64,000 nucleotides of DNA from positions 16,189 through 80,188 of the forward strand of contig NZ_FXTO01000016.1 of NCBI RefSeq assembly GCF_900182725.1, in the 5' to 3' direction. The stretch comes from Thalassovita litoralis. GTDB lineage: Bacteria; Pseudomonadota; Alphaproteobacteria; Rhodobacterales; Rhodobacteraceae. The notes beneath the pieces were generated by a model, which saw nothing but the letters and a program-made list of their open reading frames with translations, was not told the origin of the DNA and made no database searches. Below, piece by piece: positions 44,551 to 52,937 of the stretch; position 1 is the first letter of the stretch, and every line of letters begins with the position of its first letter. The translations under genes were made by a program, and so were the position numbers.

Positions 44551-45081
44551 ATGGATAACGAAGAGCTTTCCCGGCATATCGGGCGGCGCAGCGGTCAAAT
44601 CCTGTTCGCACTGGCCTTTGTCGCGCTATCGGCGCTGTTGCTAAGCCAGATCGGCGCTGAAACCAAATGGGTGAAGCGAACCAAGTTTTTCGCCCAACCC
44701 CGGTTCTGGCCCGCTGTCGGGCTGGGCGGGATGGTGTTGTTTGGCGGGCTGCACCTGTGGCGACTGCCCCGGCGCAAAATTGACCGGCTGGATTGGCGCG
44801 AGGGCATGATCTGGCTGCAAGTGCTGGAATATGCGCTGTGGTTCATGGCCTATGTCTGGCTGGTGCCGCTGGTGGGCTATCTGCCCGTGACGGTGGTGTT
44901 CCTGCCGCTGATGGTGTGGCGGATGGGCTACCGGGACAAACGGCTGCTGTGGGTTTCGGCGGGTTTGGGTGTCTGCATCGTGCTGCTGTTCAAAACCTTC
45001 CTGAACGTGAAAATCCCCGGCGCGGTTCTGTATGAATACCTGCCCGGCGCGATGCGCAGCTTCTTTATTCTGAATTTCTGA
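44551..45081 (+). CDS. tctB: Tripartite tricarboxylate transporter, small membrane subunit (TctB)
   Basis: A 176-residue protein with four predicted membrane segments (ILFALAFVALSALLLSQ; FWPAVGLGGMVLFGGLHLW; VLEYALWFMAYVWLVPLVGYLPVTVVFLPLMVW; LLWVSAGLGVCIVLLF), the normal size and layout of TctB. It lies between tctC and tctA as usual. The sequence of TctB proteins is poorly conserved, so the call rests on topology and position. Confidence 0.87.
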   Translation: MDNEELSRHIGRRSGQILFALAFVALSALLLSQIGAETKWVKRTKFFAQPRFWPAVGLGGMVLFGGLHLWRLPRRKIDRLDWREGMIWLQVLEYALWFMAYVWLVPLVGYLPVTVVFLPLMVWRMGYRDKRLLWVSAGLGVCIVLLFKTFLNVKIPGAVLYEYLPGAMRSFFILNF

Positions 45082-45092
45082 GGGCAAGACAC

Positions 45093-46712
45093 ATGGACCT
45101 TCTTCTTTCCGGTCTGGAGATTCTGGCCCGCTGGGACGTGGTGATCGCGCTGCTGGTCGGTTCGGTCGGCGGGGTGCTGATCGGGGCAATTCCCGGTGTT
45201 GGCCCGGCTGTGGCGATTGCAATCCTGCTGCCAGCGACCTTTTCGATGGACCCGATTGTGGGCCTGACCGTGCTGCTGGGGATTTACGGCAGTTCGATGT
45301 ATGGCGGCGCGATCCCGGCTATCCTGATCAACACCCCCGGCACGGCGGTCAACGCGCTGACCACCTATGACGGGTTCCCGATGACATCGCGGGGCGAGGC
45401 CCGACGCGCCCTGTCGCTGGCCTATTCCGCATCGTTCTTTGGCGGGGTGTTTTCCGTCATCTGCCTGATGCTGTTTTCGCCGGTTCTGGCAAAAGTCGCC
45501 CCCATGTTCGGGTCGCGCGAGATTTTTCTGGCGGCCCTGCTGGGCATCATTCTGGTGATCACGGCCCATCGCGGGCAAACCCTAATTGCTGCCGCGCTGG
45601 CCAGTTTCGGCATCTGGCTGAACACAATCGGGCTGGAGCCTGTCAAATACACCAAACGCTACACCTTTGATCAGGCGTTTCTGTCATCGGGCGTGAACCT
45701 GATCGTGGTGGTGCTGGGCCTGTTCGCGCTGTCCCAAGCGTTTTACCTGTTGCAGGGCGAGGACGAAAAAACCCGCATTACAAAACTAAAAGGCGGGCTG
45801 TTTCAGGGTTTGCGTGAACTGGCGCGGCATCCGCGTGTGGCGGGTGTATCGGCCAGCTTCGGGGTGCTGATGGGGATGATCCCCGGCGTGGGCGAATTTA
45901 CCGCTCAATTCATGAGCTACACCTACGCGCAGAAAACCTCGAAGCAACCGGATTCCTTTGGGCATGGATCCTCCGAAGGGCTGATCGCCGCCGAAACCGC
46001 CAACAACGCCGTGCCCGCCGCCGCGATGGTGCCGCTGCTGGCGCTGGGTATCCCCGGCGAGGCGCTGACCGCCATGATGCTGTCGGTGTTCTATGTGCAT
46101 AACGTGGTGCCGGGGCCGCAACTGTTCCAGAACGATATGCCGTTTGTTGTGGCACTGTATCTGGCATTGCTGATCCTGAACGTGATGGTTCTGGTCTTTC
46201 TGTTGTTTTCCACCAACCAGTTGATCAAGGTGGTGAAAATTCCCAACCGCTTTCTGGGCGTGGTTATCTTGGTGCTTAGCTTCGTGGGCGTCTATTCGCT
46301 GCGTAATTCCGTGACCGATTGCGTTCTGGCCGCTGTGTTCGGCGTGTTGGGCTTTGTCCTGAAACGCCTGTCGCTGCCGGTGGTGCCGATCATTCTGGGC
46401 ATGGTTCTGGGCGGCATCATGGAAGTGAAGCTGCGGTCTGGAATGGCCCGCGTCAAAACCCCGCTGGATTTCATTGACCGCCCCATTGCCGCGATCCTGT
46501 TCGTGATGATCCTGATCGTTCTGGGGCTGCATATCCGCCGTGTCTGGCTGGATCACAAACACCTGAAGGAGGCCAAATGGTCGAACAAGCACTCATCGAC
46601 GCGCTTCGGGGCGCATCTGTCCCGCCGCAAAAGCTTCTTATTGGCGGAACGTGGCAAGAAGCGGCGGGCGGAACGCTCGATGTTCACTCGCCCATCGACG
46701 GACAAAGACTGA
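45093..46712 (+). CDS. tctA: Tripartite tricarboxylate transporter, large membrane subunit (TctA), with run-on C-terminus
   Basis: A 539-residue protein; members are usually near 500. GAIPGVGPAVAIAILLPATFSMDPIVGLTVLLGIYGSSMYGGAIPAILINTPGTA-type sequence is the family signature, and a second half begins GVSASFGVLMGMIPGVGEFTAQFMSYTYAQK. About the last 45 residues (from SNKHSSTRFGAH to PSTDKD) are basic, not membrane-like, and are read in a different frame over the first 136 bases of the aldehyde dehydrogenase gene. The ancestral stop was probably near 46580. The transporter may still work because the extension is past the last membrane segment. Confidence 0.9.
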   Translation: MDLLLSGLEILARWDVVIALLVGSVGGVLIGAIPGVGPAVAIAILLPATFSMDPIVGLTVLLGIYGSSMYGGAIPAILINTPGTAVNALTTYDGFPMTSRGEARRALSLAYSASFFGGVFSVICLMLFSPVLAKVAPMFGSREIFLAALLGIILVITAHRGQTLIAAALASFGIWLNTIGLEPVKYTKRYTFDQAFLSSGVNLIVVVLGLFALSQAFYLLQGEDEKTRITKLKGGLFQGLRELARHPRVAGVSASFGVLMGMIPGVGEFTAQFMSYTYAQKTSKQPDSFGHGSSEGLIAAETANNAVPAAAMVPLLALGIPGEALTAMMLSVFYVHNVVPGPQLFQNDMPFVVALYLALLILNVMVLVFLLFSTNQLIKVVKIPNRFLGVVILVLSFVGVYSLRNSVTDCVLAAVFGVLGFVLKRLSLPVVPIILGMVLGGIMEVKLRSGMARVKTPLDFIDRPIAAILFVMILIVLGLHIRRVWLDHKHLKEAKWSNKHSSTRFGAHLSRRKSFLLAERGKKRRAERSMFTRPSTDKD

Positions 46713-48061
46713 CCACGATCGGGCGGGCGGATAAATCCGATGTAGACCGCGCCGTAGCGGCGGCACGGGCTGCATTCGACGATGGACGCTGGTCGCGTAT
46801 GGCCCCGGCAGGCCGCAAGAAAGTGCTGCATAAAATCGCGGACATCATCGAACGCGACGCCTTGGCACTGACGGTTCTGGGGGTGCGCGACAACGGCACC
46901 GAAATCAACATGGCCCTAAAAGCCGAAGCCGGATCAGCCGCCGGGACGTTCCGGTATTATGCCGAAGCGATTGACAAGGTGTACGGCGAAATCGCCCCCA
47001 CCGATCCGTCGGTTCTGGGGTTGGTTCATCGCGAAGCGGTGGGCGTGGTCGGGGCCATCGTGCCGTGGAATTTCCCGCTGATGATCGGCGCGTGGAAACT
47101 GGCCCCGGCCTTGGCTGCGGGCAATTCCGTGGTGCTGAAACCCGCCGAAACCGCCAGCCTGTCATTGCTGCGTCTGGCCGAGATTTGCACCGAGGCGGGC
47201 CTGCCCGATGGGGTTCTGAATGTCGTCACCGGATACGGCCACGAAACAGGCGCGGCGTTGGCCCTGTCGATGGATGTGGATGTGCTGGTCTTTACCGGGT
47301 CGGGCATGACCGGACGGCGGTTACTGGAATATTCCGCGCAATCGAACCTGAAACGGGTCTATCTGGAACTGGGGGGCAAATCGCCCAATATCGTCTTTGC
47401 CGACGCGCCCGATCTGGATCAGGCGGCCAAAGTCTCCGCGATGGGGATTTTCCGCAATTCCGGGCAGGTCTGCGTTGCCGGATCGCGGTTGCTGGTGGAA
47501 CGCTCGATCCATGACGAATTCGTGGACCGCATGGCGCACCACGCCAAGGCGCTGAAAGTGGGCGACCCGCTGGATCTGGGCAGCCAGATCGGCGCGGTAA
47601 ATTCAGACCGCCAACTGGCGGGCAATCTGGGGTTCGTTGACGATGCGGTACGCGATGGGGCGCAGATCGCCCTTGGCGGCAGTCGCATTCTGGAATCCAC
47701 GGGCGGCTATTACATGGAACCCACCATCGTGACCGGGGTCGACCCGTCGCACAAACTGGCCCAGCAAGAGGTATTCGGCCCGGTTCTGGCCGTGATGCCC
47801 TTTGATACCGAAGATCAGGCGCTGCGCATCGCAAACGGCACCGATTACGGGCTGGCCGCCGGGGTCTGGACCAGCAACCTGTCGCGGGCGCACCGGATGA
47901 TCCGGGGGCTTCAGGCCGGGGTGGTGCATGTGAACACCTATGGCGGGCCGGATAACACCGTACCTTTGGGCGGGGTCAAACAATCCGGCAACGGACATGA
48001 CAAATCCATGCACGCGCTAGATAAATATACTGACCTCAAAACAGCCTGGATTCAGTTATGA
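46577..48061 (+). CDS. NAD(P)-dependent aldehyde dehydrogenase
   Basis: A 494-residue ALDH. NFPLMIGAWKLAPALAAGNSVVLKPAE binds NAD, LELGGKSPNIVF holds the general-base Glu, and NSGQVCVAGSRL holds the catalytic Cys. GVKQSGNGHDKSMHALDKYTDLKT ends the protein. AAGGAGG precedes ATG 46577, which lies within the tctA run-on. The stop overlaps the phospho-lyase start (ATGA). Best guess: it oxidises the aldehyde formed by the kinase/phospho-lyase pair next to it. Confidence 0.93.
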   Translation: MVEQALIDALRGASVPPQKLLIGGTWQEAAGGTLDVHSPIDGQRLTTIGRADKSDVDRAVAAARAAFDDGRWSRMAPAGRKKVLHKIADIIERDALALTVLGVRDNGTEINMALKAEAGSAAGTFRYYAEAIDKVYGEIAPTDPSVLGLVHREAVGVVGAIVPWNFPLMIGAWKLAPALAAGNSVVLKPAETASLSLLRLAEICTEAGLPDGVLNVVTGYGHETGAALALSMDVDVLVFTGSGMTGRRLLEYSAQSNLKRVYLELGGKSPNIVFADAPDLDQAAKVSAMGIFRNSGQVCVAGSRLLVERSIHDEFVDRMAHHAKALKVGDPLDLGSQIGAVNSDRQLAGNLGFVDDAVRDGAQIALGGSRILESTGGYYMEPTIVTGVDPSHKLAQQEVFGPVLAVMPFDTEDQALRIANGTDYGLAAGVWTSNLSRAHRMIRGLQAGVVHVNTYGGPDNTVPLGGVKQSGNGHDKSMHALDKYTDLKTAWIQL

Positions 48062-49347
48062 CAGAGACTTTGATCGACAAACGCGCCCGCCTTCTGGGGC
48101 CGAATATTCCCACCTTCTATGATGACCCCGTGCATCTGGTCAAAGGCGAGGGCGTCTGGCTGTGGGACAAGGACGGGCGCAAATATCTGGATTGCTATAA
48201 CAACGTCCCGCATGTCGGCCATTGTCACCCCAAGGTGGTCGAAGCGATCTGCAAACAGGCCGGAACCCTGAACACCCACACCCGCTATTTGCATGACGGG
48301 ATCGTGGATTACGCAGAACGGCTGACTGCCACCTTTGACGCGTCGCTGGACAATGTGCTGATGACCTGCACCGGGTCCGAGGCAAATGACGTTGCCCTGC
48401 GCATGGCGCAGGCGGTGACGGGGAACACCGGGGTGATCGCCACCGATTACACATATCACGGCAATACGATGGCCGTGGCGCAACTGTCGCAGACCAAACC
48501 GCCCATCGGCGGCTATTGGGACAACATGGCCTTTGTCCCCGCCCCCGACAGCTATCGCCCACTGGGCGGAGAGGCAGGCATGGCCCATGCCCGCGCCTTT
48601 GCCGCGGCGGTCGAGGAAAAAATCGCAGAACTACAGGCCAAGGGTCACGGTCTTTCCGCGTTGGTGATCTGCCCCTTCTTTGCCAACGAAGGCTTCCCCG
48701 ATCTGCCCCACGGCTGGCTTACACCTGCCATTGATGCCGTGCGCCGCGCCGGTGGCGTCATCATCGCGGACGAGGTGCAGCCCGGTTTCGGCCGTCTGGG
48801 CAGCCATTTTTGGGGACATGAGCGGATGGGTTTCCTGCCCGAAATCGTAACCGTGGGCAAACCTATGGCCAACGGCCACCCGGTCGGCGCGGTGATCGCG
48901 GGCCATGATACGATGGCCGCCTTCCGCAACGCCTTTGCCTATTTCAACACGTTTGGCGGCAATCCCGTGTCTATGGCCGCCTGTCTGGCCACGCTGGACG
49001 TGATCCAATCCGAAGGGCTGCAAGACAACGCGCAACAGGTGGGCGCCTATGCCAAGACCAGCTTGCAACAACTGGCGGACCGGCATGACAGCATCGGCGA
49101 TGTGCGCGGTGCAGGTCTGTTTTTCGGGGCCGAAATGGTGCTGGATCGGGACAGCAAAACCCCGGCCCCCGAGTACACCAAACGCGTCGCCAACGGGATG
49201 CGCCAGCGCGGTGTTTTGATGAACTTCCTTGGGCGCAACCGCAACGTGCTGAAAATGCGCCCGCCGCTGGTCTTTAGCCGCGCCAATGTGGATCAGGTCA
49301 TCGAAACGCTGGACACCGTGCTGACCGAAACCCCGGTGACAGAATGA
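48058..49347 (+). CDS. PLP phospho-lyase of the ethanolaminephosphate / phosphohydroxylysine group
   Basis: A 429-residue class III aminotransferase-fold protein. It follows the ETNPPL/PHYKPL (AGXT2L) pattern closely: FYDDPVHLVKGEGVWLWD, VPHVGHCHP, LNTHTRYLHD, ADEVQPGFGRLGSHFWG, PLP Lys in VGKPMANGHPV, YFNTFGGNPVS and GRNRNVLKMRPPLVFS. Those enzymes do not transaminate; they eliminate phosphate and ammonia from a phosphorylated amino alcohol to give a carbonyl. It overlaps both the ALDH and the kinase genes by four bases, which fits a kinase, lyase, dehydrogenase sequence. A true transaminase is the less likely alternative. Confidence 0.82.
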   Translation: MTETLIDKRARLLGPNIPTFYDDPVHLVKGEGVWLWDKDGRKYLDCYNNVPHVGHCHPKVVEAICKQAGTLNTHTRYLHDGIVDYAERLTATFDASLDNVLMTCTGSEANDVALRMAQAVTGNTGVIATDYTYHGNTMAVAQLSQTKPPIGGYWDNMAFVPAPDSYRPLGGEAGMAHARAFAAAVEEKIAELQAKGHGLSALVICPFFANEGFPDLPHGWLTPAIDAVRRAGGVIIADEVQPGFGRLGSHFWGHERMGFLPEIVTVGKPMANGHPVGAVIAGHDTMAAFRNAFAYFNTFGGNPVSMAACLATLDVIQSEGLQDNAQQVGAYAKTSLQQLADRHDSIGDVRGAGLFFGAEMVLDRDSKTPAPEYTKRVANGMRQRGVLMNFLGRNRNVLKMRPPLVFSRANVDQVIETLDTVLTETPVTE

Positions 49348-50279
49348 CCGATGCGTTAGCCACCGAAGCCGCCGCCCTGTGGGGCATTCCCGCCAGCGCG
49401 ATCCGGCTGGCGGCGCGGCGGGAAAATGTGGTCTATCAGGCGGATACGCCCGATGGCCCGATGGCGCTACGCCTGCATCGCCCCGGTTATCGCAGTCAGG
49501 CGGAATTGCGTTCAGAACTGGAATGGATGGCACAGTTGTCCGAAGGCGGGCTACGCGTGCCGCACCCCGCCGCATCTATCAACGGGCATCTGGTGGAAAT
49601 GCTGGGCGATATGCCGATAAGCCTGCTCAGCTGGATGCCCGGCACCCCCGCCGGGGCGGGCGGACGGCTGGACGTGGCAAACCCCGCAACCTTTGCCCGT
49701 GATCTGGGCCGCGTCATGGCGCAACTGCATAACCTGTCCGACGACTGGACCCCGCCACAGGATTTCCGCCGCCCGCATTGGAACCTGGAAGGGTTGCTGG
49801 GCGATCGCATCCTGTGGGGACCGTTCTGGAAAAACCCGGACCTGACCCCGGATCAGCGCGACTTGCTGCTGAATGTCCGCGCCCGCGCCCGCATTCGTCT
49901 GGCCGGGCTGGAACGTGATCTGGATTATGGCCTGATCCATGCCGACATCCTGACAGAAAACGTGCTGGTGGATGGCGCGGATATTGCCCTGATCGACTTT
50001 GACGATGGCGGGTATGGGTTCCGCGAATTTGAACTGGCCACTTTTCTGATGCGTTTTCTGGACACGCCCGACTATCCGGCGATGAAAGCCGCGCTCCTCG
50101 AAGGATACACCCACCGCCGCGCCATATCCCCGTCTGTGCTGGATTTCTTTATCCTGCTGCGGGCGCTGACCTATCCGGGCTGGATTATCCCGCGGCGTGA
50201 TGAACCGGGCGGGCGCGAACGGTCATTGCGGGCGGTGCGAACCGCCGTATCGCTGGCCGAAGCCTTCATGAAAACCTGA
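49344..50279 (+). CDS. APH-fold small-molecule kinase, hydroxylysine-kinase-like
   Basis: A 311-residue aminoglycoside-phosphotransferase-fold kinase. AARRENVVYQADTPDGPMALRLHRPGYRS is the nucleotide lobe, the Brenner motif is GLIHADILTENVLV and the metal motif is LIDFDDGGYG. The family includes homoserine kinase II and hydroxylysine kinase (HYKK/AGPHD1), which works with the phospho-lyase type encoded just upstream. The ATGA overlap with that gene supports phosphorylation of an amino alcohol as its job. An antibiotic kinase role is unlikely here. Confidence 0.78.
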   Translation: MTDALATEAAALWGIPASAIRLAARRENVVYQADTPDGPMALRLHRPGYRSQAELRSELEWMAQLSEGGLRVPHPAASINGHLVEMLGDMPISLLSWMPGTPAGAGGRLDVANPATFARDLGRVMAQLHNLSDDWTPPQDFRRPHWNLEGLLGDRILWGPFWKNPDLTPDQRDLLLNVRARARIRLAGLERDLDYGLIHADILTENVLVDGADIALIDFDDGGYGFREFELATFLMRFLDTPDYPAMKAALLEGYTHRRAISPSVLDFFILLRALTYPGWIIPRRDEPGGRERSLRAVRTAVSLAEAFMKT

Positions 50280-50314
50280 CCCACAGACCCTAATAACGAC
50301 GAAAGAGGGCCAAT

Positions 50315-51559
50315 ATGTGCGCTGACAAAACCATCCTGATCGCTGGCACCTATGACACCAAAGACGACGAACTGACCTATCTGGCCGATTGTATCCGGGC
50401 GCAGGGCGGCGGTGTGCTCAGCATGGATGTCAGCGTGCTGGGTGATCCGAAAGCCCCCACCGATGTTTCCAAACATGACGTAGCCGAAGCAGGCGGCAGT
50501 TCCATTCAGGCCGCCATCGACAGCGGCGATGAAAATATCGCCATGCAGATCATGGCACGCGGCGCGGCGGCAAAGGCGCTGGAATTGTATCGCGCGGGCC
50601 GGATTGATGGCGTGGTGGTGCTGGGCGGTACAATGGGCACCGATCTGGCGCTGGACCTGTGCGCCGCGTTGCCGCTGGGGGTGCCGAAATACGTTGTGTC
50701 CACCGTCAGCTTTTCCGCCATGCTGCCGCCTGAACGGCTGGCGGCGGATATTCAGATGATCCTGTGGGCCGGAGGGCTGTATGGGCTGAACTCGGTTTGT
50801 AAATCCTCGCTATCACAGGCGGCGGGGGCGGTGCTGGGTGCGGCGCGGGCGGTGGAGCCGTCCAAACGGGATCGCCCGCTGATCGGGATGACAAGTTTCG
50901 GCAAAACCATCCTGCGCTACATGGTGACGCTGAAACCCGCACTCGAAGACCGCGGCTACGAAGTGGCCGTTTTCCACGCCACCGGCATGGGGGGGCGGGC
51001 CTTTGAATCGCTGGCCGCCGAAGGGGCTTTTGCCTGCGTCATGGATTTCGCCACGCAAGAGGTGGGCAATCACCTGATGGGATCGGGCATTTCGGCAGGG
51101 GCTGACCGGCTGACCAATGCGGGGGCTGCTGGTATTCCGCAAATGGTAGCCCCGGCCTGTTACGATCTGGTGGATCTGATCGGCTGGCAACCGCTGCCTG
51201 AACGCCTGTCGGACCGCCCCGCCCATGCGCATAACCGGCTGCTGACCTCGGTCGTGCTGAATCAGGACGAACGCCGCGAGGTGGCACAGGTCATGGCCGC
51301 CAAACTGTCCGACGCCAAAGCCCCCGTGGCATTTTTCCTGCCCACCGGCGGCTGCAACGAATGGGACCGCCCCGGCGCGCCGTTACATGATGCGGATGGG
51401 TTGGCTGCGTTCTGCGATGAAATGCGCCGCGCCTGCCCCGCCAATGTCACGCTGGAAGAACTGGCGTGCCACATCAACGATGCGCAATTCAGCGCCCGCG
51501 TTCTGGCACTGTTCGACGATTGGGTAGCTCAGGGTTTGATCCCGCGCGGGGCCGTCTAA
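50315..51559 (+). CDS. UPF0261 family protein with Tm-1-like ATP-binding domain
   Basis: A 414-residue protein. KTILIAGTYDTKDDELTYLADCIRAQGGGVLSMDVSVLG and VVLGGTMGTDLALDLCAALPLGVPKYVVSTV match the Tm-1-like N-terminal ATP-binding domain; PLIGMTSFGKTILRYMVTLKPALEDRGYEVAVFHATGMGGRAFE and FLPTGGCNEWDRPGAPLHD match the C-terminal domain. The biochemical role of the bacterial family is not known. It is the last plus-strand gene of the cluster, 35 bases after the kinase, which suggests a part in the same pathway. Confidence 0.85.
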   Translation: MCADKTILIAGTYDTKDDELTYLADCIRAQGGGVLSMDVSVLGDPKAPTDVSKHDVAEAGGSSIQAAIDSGDENIAMQIMARGAAAKALELYRAGRIDGVVVLGGTMGTDLALDLCAALPLGVPKYVVSTVSFSAMLPPERLAADIQMILWAGGLYGLNSVCKSSLSQAAGAVLGAARAVEPSKRDRPLIGMTSFGKTILRYMVTLKPALEDRGYEVAVFHATGMGGRAFESLAAEGAFACVMDFATQEVGNHLMGSGISAGADRLTNAGAAGIPQMVAPACYDLVDLIGWQPLPERLSDRPAHAHNRLLTSVVLNQDERREVAQVMAAKLSDAKAPVAFFLPTGGCNEWDRPGAPLHDADGLAAFCDEMRRACPANVTLEELACHINDAQFSARVLALFDDWVAQGLIPRGAV

Positions 51560-51607
51560 ACGTAAAAACCGTTTCAGCCCCGACCACCGTCAGGGCCGAA
51601 ATAACCG

Positions 51608-52210
51608 CTACCACAGGGTTTGCGCCGCGCGGGCGGGCCATTCCACATCATAGATCGCGCCGCCCTCGTCCCCGTTGGACGCTTCGGCCAGCATTTGCCC
51701 GACCGTGGGCAGGTCCGCGCTGTCGTCGCGGTTCCACAACCCCGCCCGCATCGTGGCGCGAGCGCATTGAGTATAGATTTCCCTGATACGGATCACGATC
51801 ACCGTGGCGGGCAGCTTACCCTGCCGTTCAAACCGCGCCCGCAGCGCCGGGTCGGCGCTTAGCTTTGCCTGACCGTTGATCCGCATCACGGTATTCGATC
51901 CCGGCACCATGAACATCAGCGAAATGCGCCCGTCCTCGACGATATTGCGCAGGGTATCCAGCCGGTTATTGCCCCGCCAGTCCGGTAGCGCCAATGTTTG
52001 ATCGTCCAGTTCCGTCACCACCGGGCCATCGTCGCCGCGCGGGCTGCCATCGGAGCCGTTCGGCCCAATGGTGGACACCACGCAATAGCGCGACCGCATG
52101 ATCCAATCCCGATGCAGCGGCATCAGCCGATGAATCACCTTACGCACCGACGCCCCGGCGGGTGTGCCATACAGCGCCTCTAACGCCTCGATCGTTTCAA
52201 CGTAGTGCAT
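51608..52210 (-). CDS. FMN-binding PPOX-type flavoprotein
   Basis: A 200-residue split-barrel protein of the pyridoxamine-phosphate-oxidase-like group: CVVSTIGPNGSDGSPRGDDGPVV, LALPDWRGNNRLDTLRNIVEDGRISLMFMVPGSNTVMRINGQAKLS and RIREIYTQCARATMRAGLW give the flavin-binding pattern of the MSMEG_1061-like family. The function is unknown. ATG 52210 overlaps the end of plsC; a TTG at 52219 is also possible. It is last in the minus-strand order ftsE-ftsX-plsC-PPOX. Confidence 0.83.
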   Translation of the reverse strand: MHYVETIEALEALYGTPAGASVRKVIHRLMPLHRDWIMRSRYCVVSTIGPNGSDGSPRGDDGPVVTELDDQTLALPDWRGNNRLDTLRNIVEDGRISLMFMVPGSNTVMRINGQAKLSADPALRARFERQGKLPATVIVIRIREIYTQCARATMRAGLWNRDDSADLPTVGQMLAEASNGDEGGAIYDVEWPARAAQTLW

Positions 52211-52937
52211 CTGGATCAAACCCCGCTTCGCGCATCAGCGCATTGGACGCGATCTCCACCTCATCCTCCAGCCGGGTCATATAGGCGGTTTTGCTTAGCC
52301 CCTGTTCGATCCGCGGCAGAAATTCGACAACCGCCAGCCCCGGCTTTCGGTACATCCCGTTGCGCGGCCAGAACACGCCCACATTGGTGGCGACCGGCAC
52401 GCAATCCTGTTGCAACTGCCCATACAGCGCCGCCGTTCCCACCTTGTAGGGGACATCCACCCCCGGCGCGACCCGCGTGCCTTGTGGGTAAATCACCAAT
52501 TGCCCCGGAAACGCCGCGCCACGTGCCACATCCGCGACCATCTTGGAAATCGCCTGCCCGCGCTTGCCCCGGTTCACCGGCACGCAGCCAATGCGATAGG
52601 CATATTGCCCAATGATCGGCGTCCACAGCAGTTCCCGCTTCATGATGAACTTGGCCGCAGGCAGCGCGTTGAAGATCAGCAGAATGTCAAAGAAAGACTG
52701 ATGCTTGGCCGCGATCATCACCTCGTCTGTTGGCACCTCCCCGCGGACCTCGGACCGGATGCCCACCATCCAGCGCGCCAGCCAGATCACCACCCGGCAA
52801 TAGGTCCGGCAAACCCAACGCGCGCCGCCCCGGCTGAACAGCGCCAGCGGAAAGAACACCACCCCAATCACGCCCATCGCGGCATAGACGGTCATCATGA
52901 ACACAAACGAACGCAACCAGCGCAAACCATAGGCCAT
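52197..52937 (-). CDS. plsC: 1-acyl-sn-glycerol-3-phosphate acyltransferase
   Basis: A 246-residue acyltransferase making phosphatidic acid. Motif I with the catalytic His and Asp is AAKHQSFFDILL (Gln in place of the usual Asn), the glycerophosphate site is VPVNRGKRG and motif III is YPQGTR. A hydrophobic N-terminal segment (SFVFMMTVYAAMGVIGVVFFPLALF) anchors it in the membrane. The ATG shares a base with the ftsX stop. Confidence 0.92.
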   Translation of the reverse strand: MAYGLRWLRSFVFMMTVYAAMGVIGVVFFPLALFSRGGARWVCRTYCRVVIWLARWMVGIRSEVRGEVPTDEVMIAAKHQSFFDILLIFNALPAAKFIMKRELLWTPIIGQYAYRIGCVPVNRGKRGQAISKMVADVARGAAFPGQLVIYPQGTRVAPGVDVPYKVGTAALYGQLQQDCVPVATNVGVFWPRNGMYRKPGLAVVEFLPRIEQGLSKTAYMTRLEDEVEIASNALMREAGFDPDALR

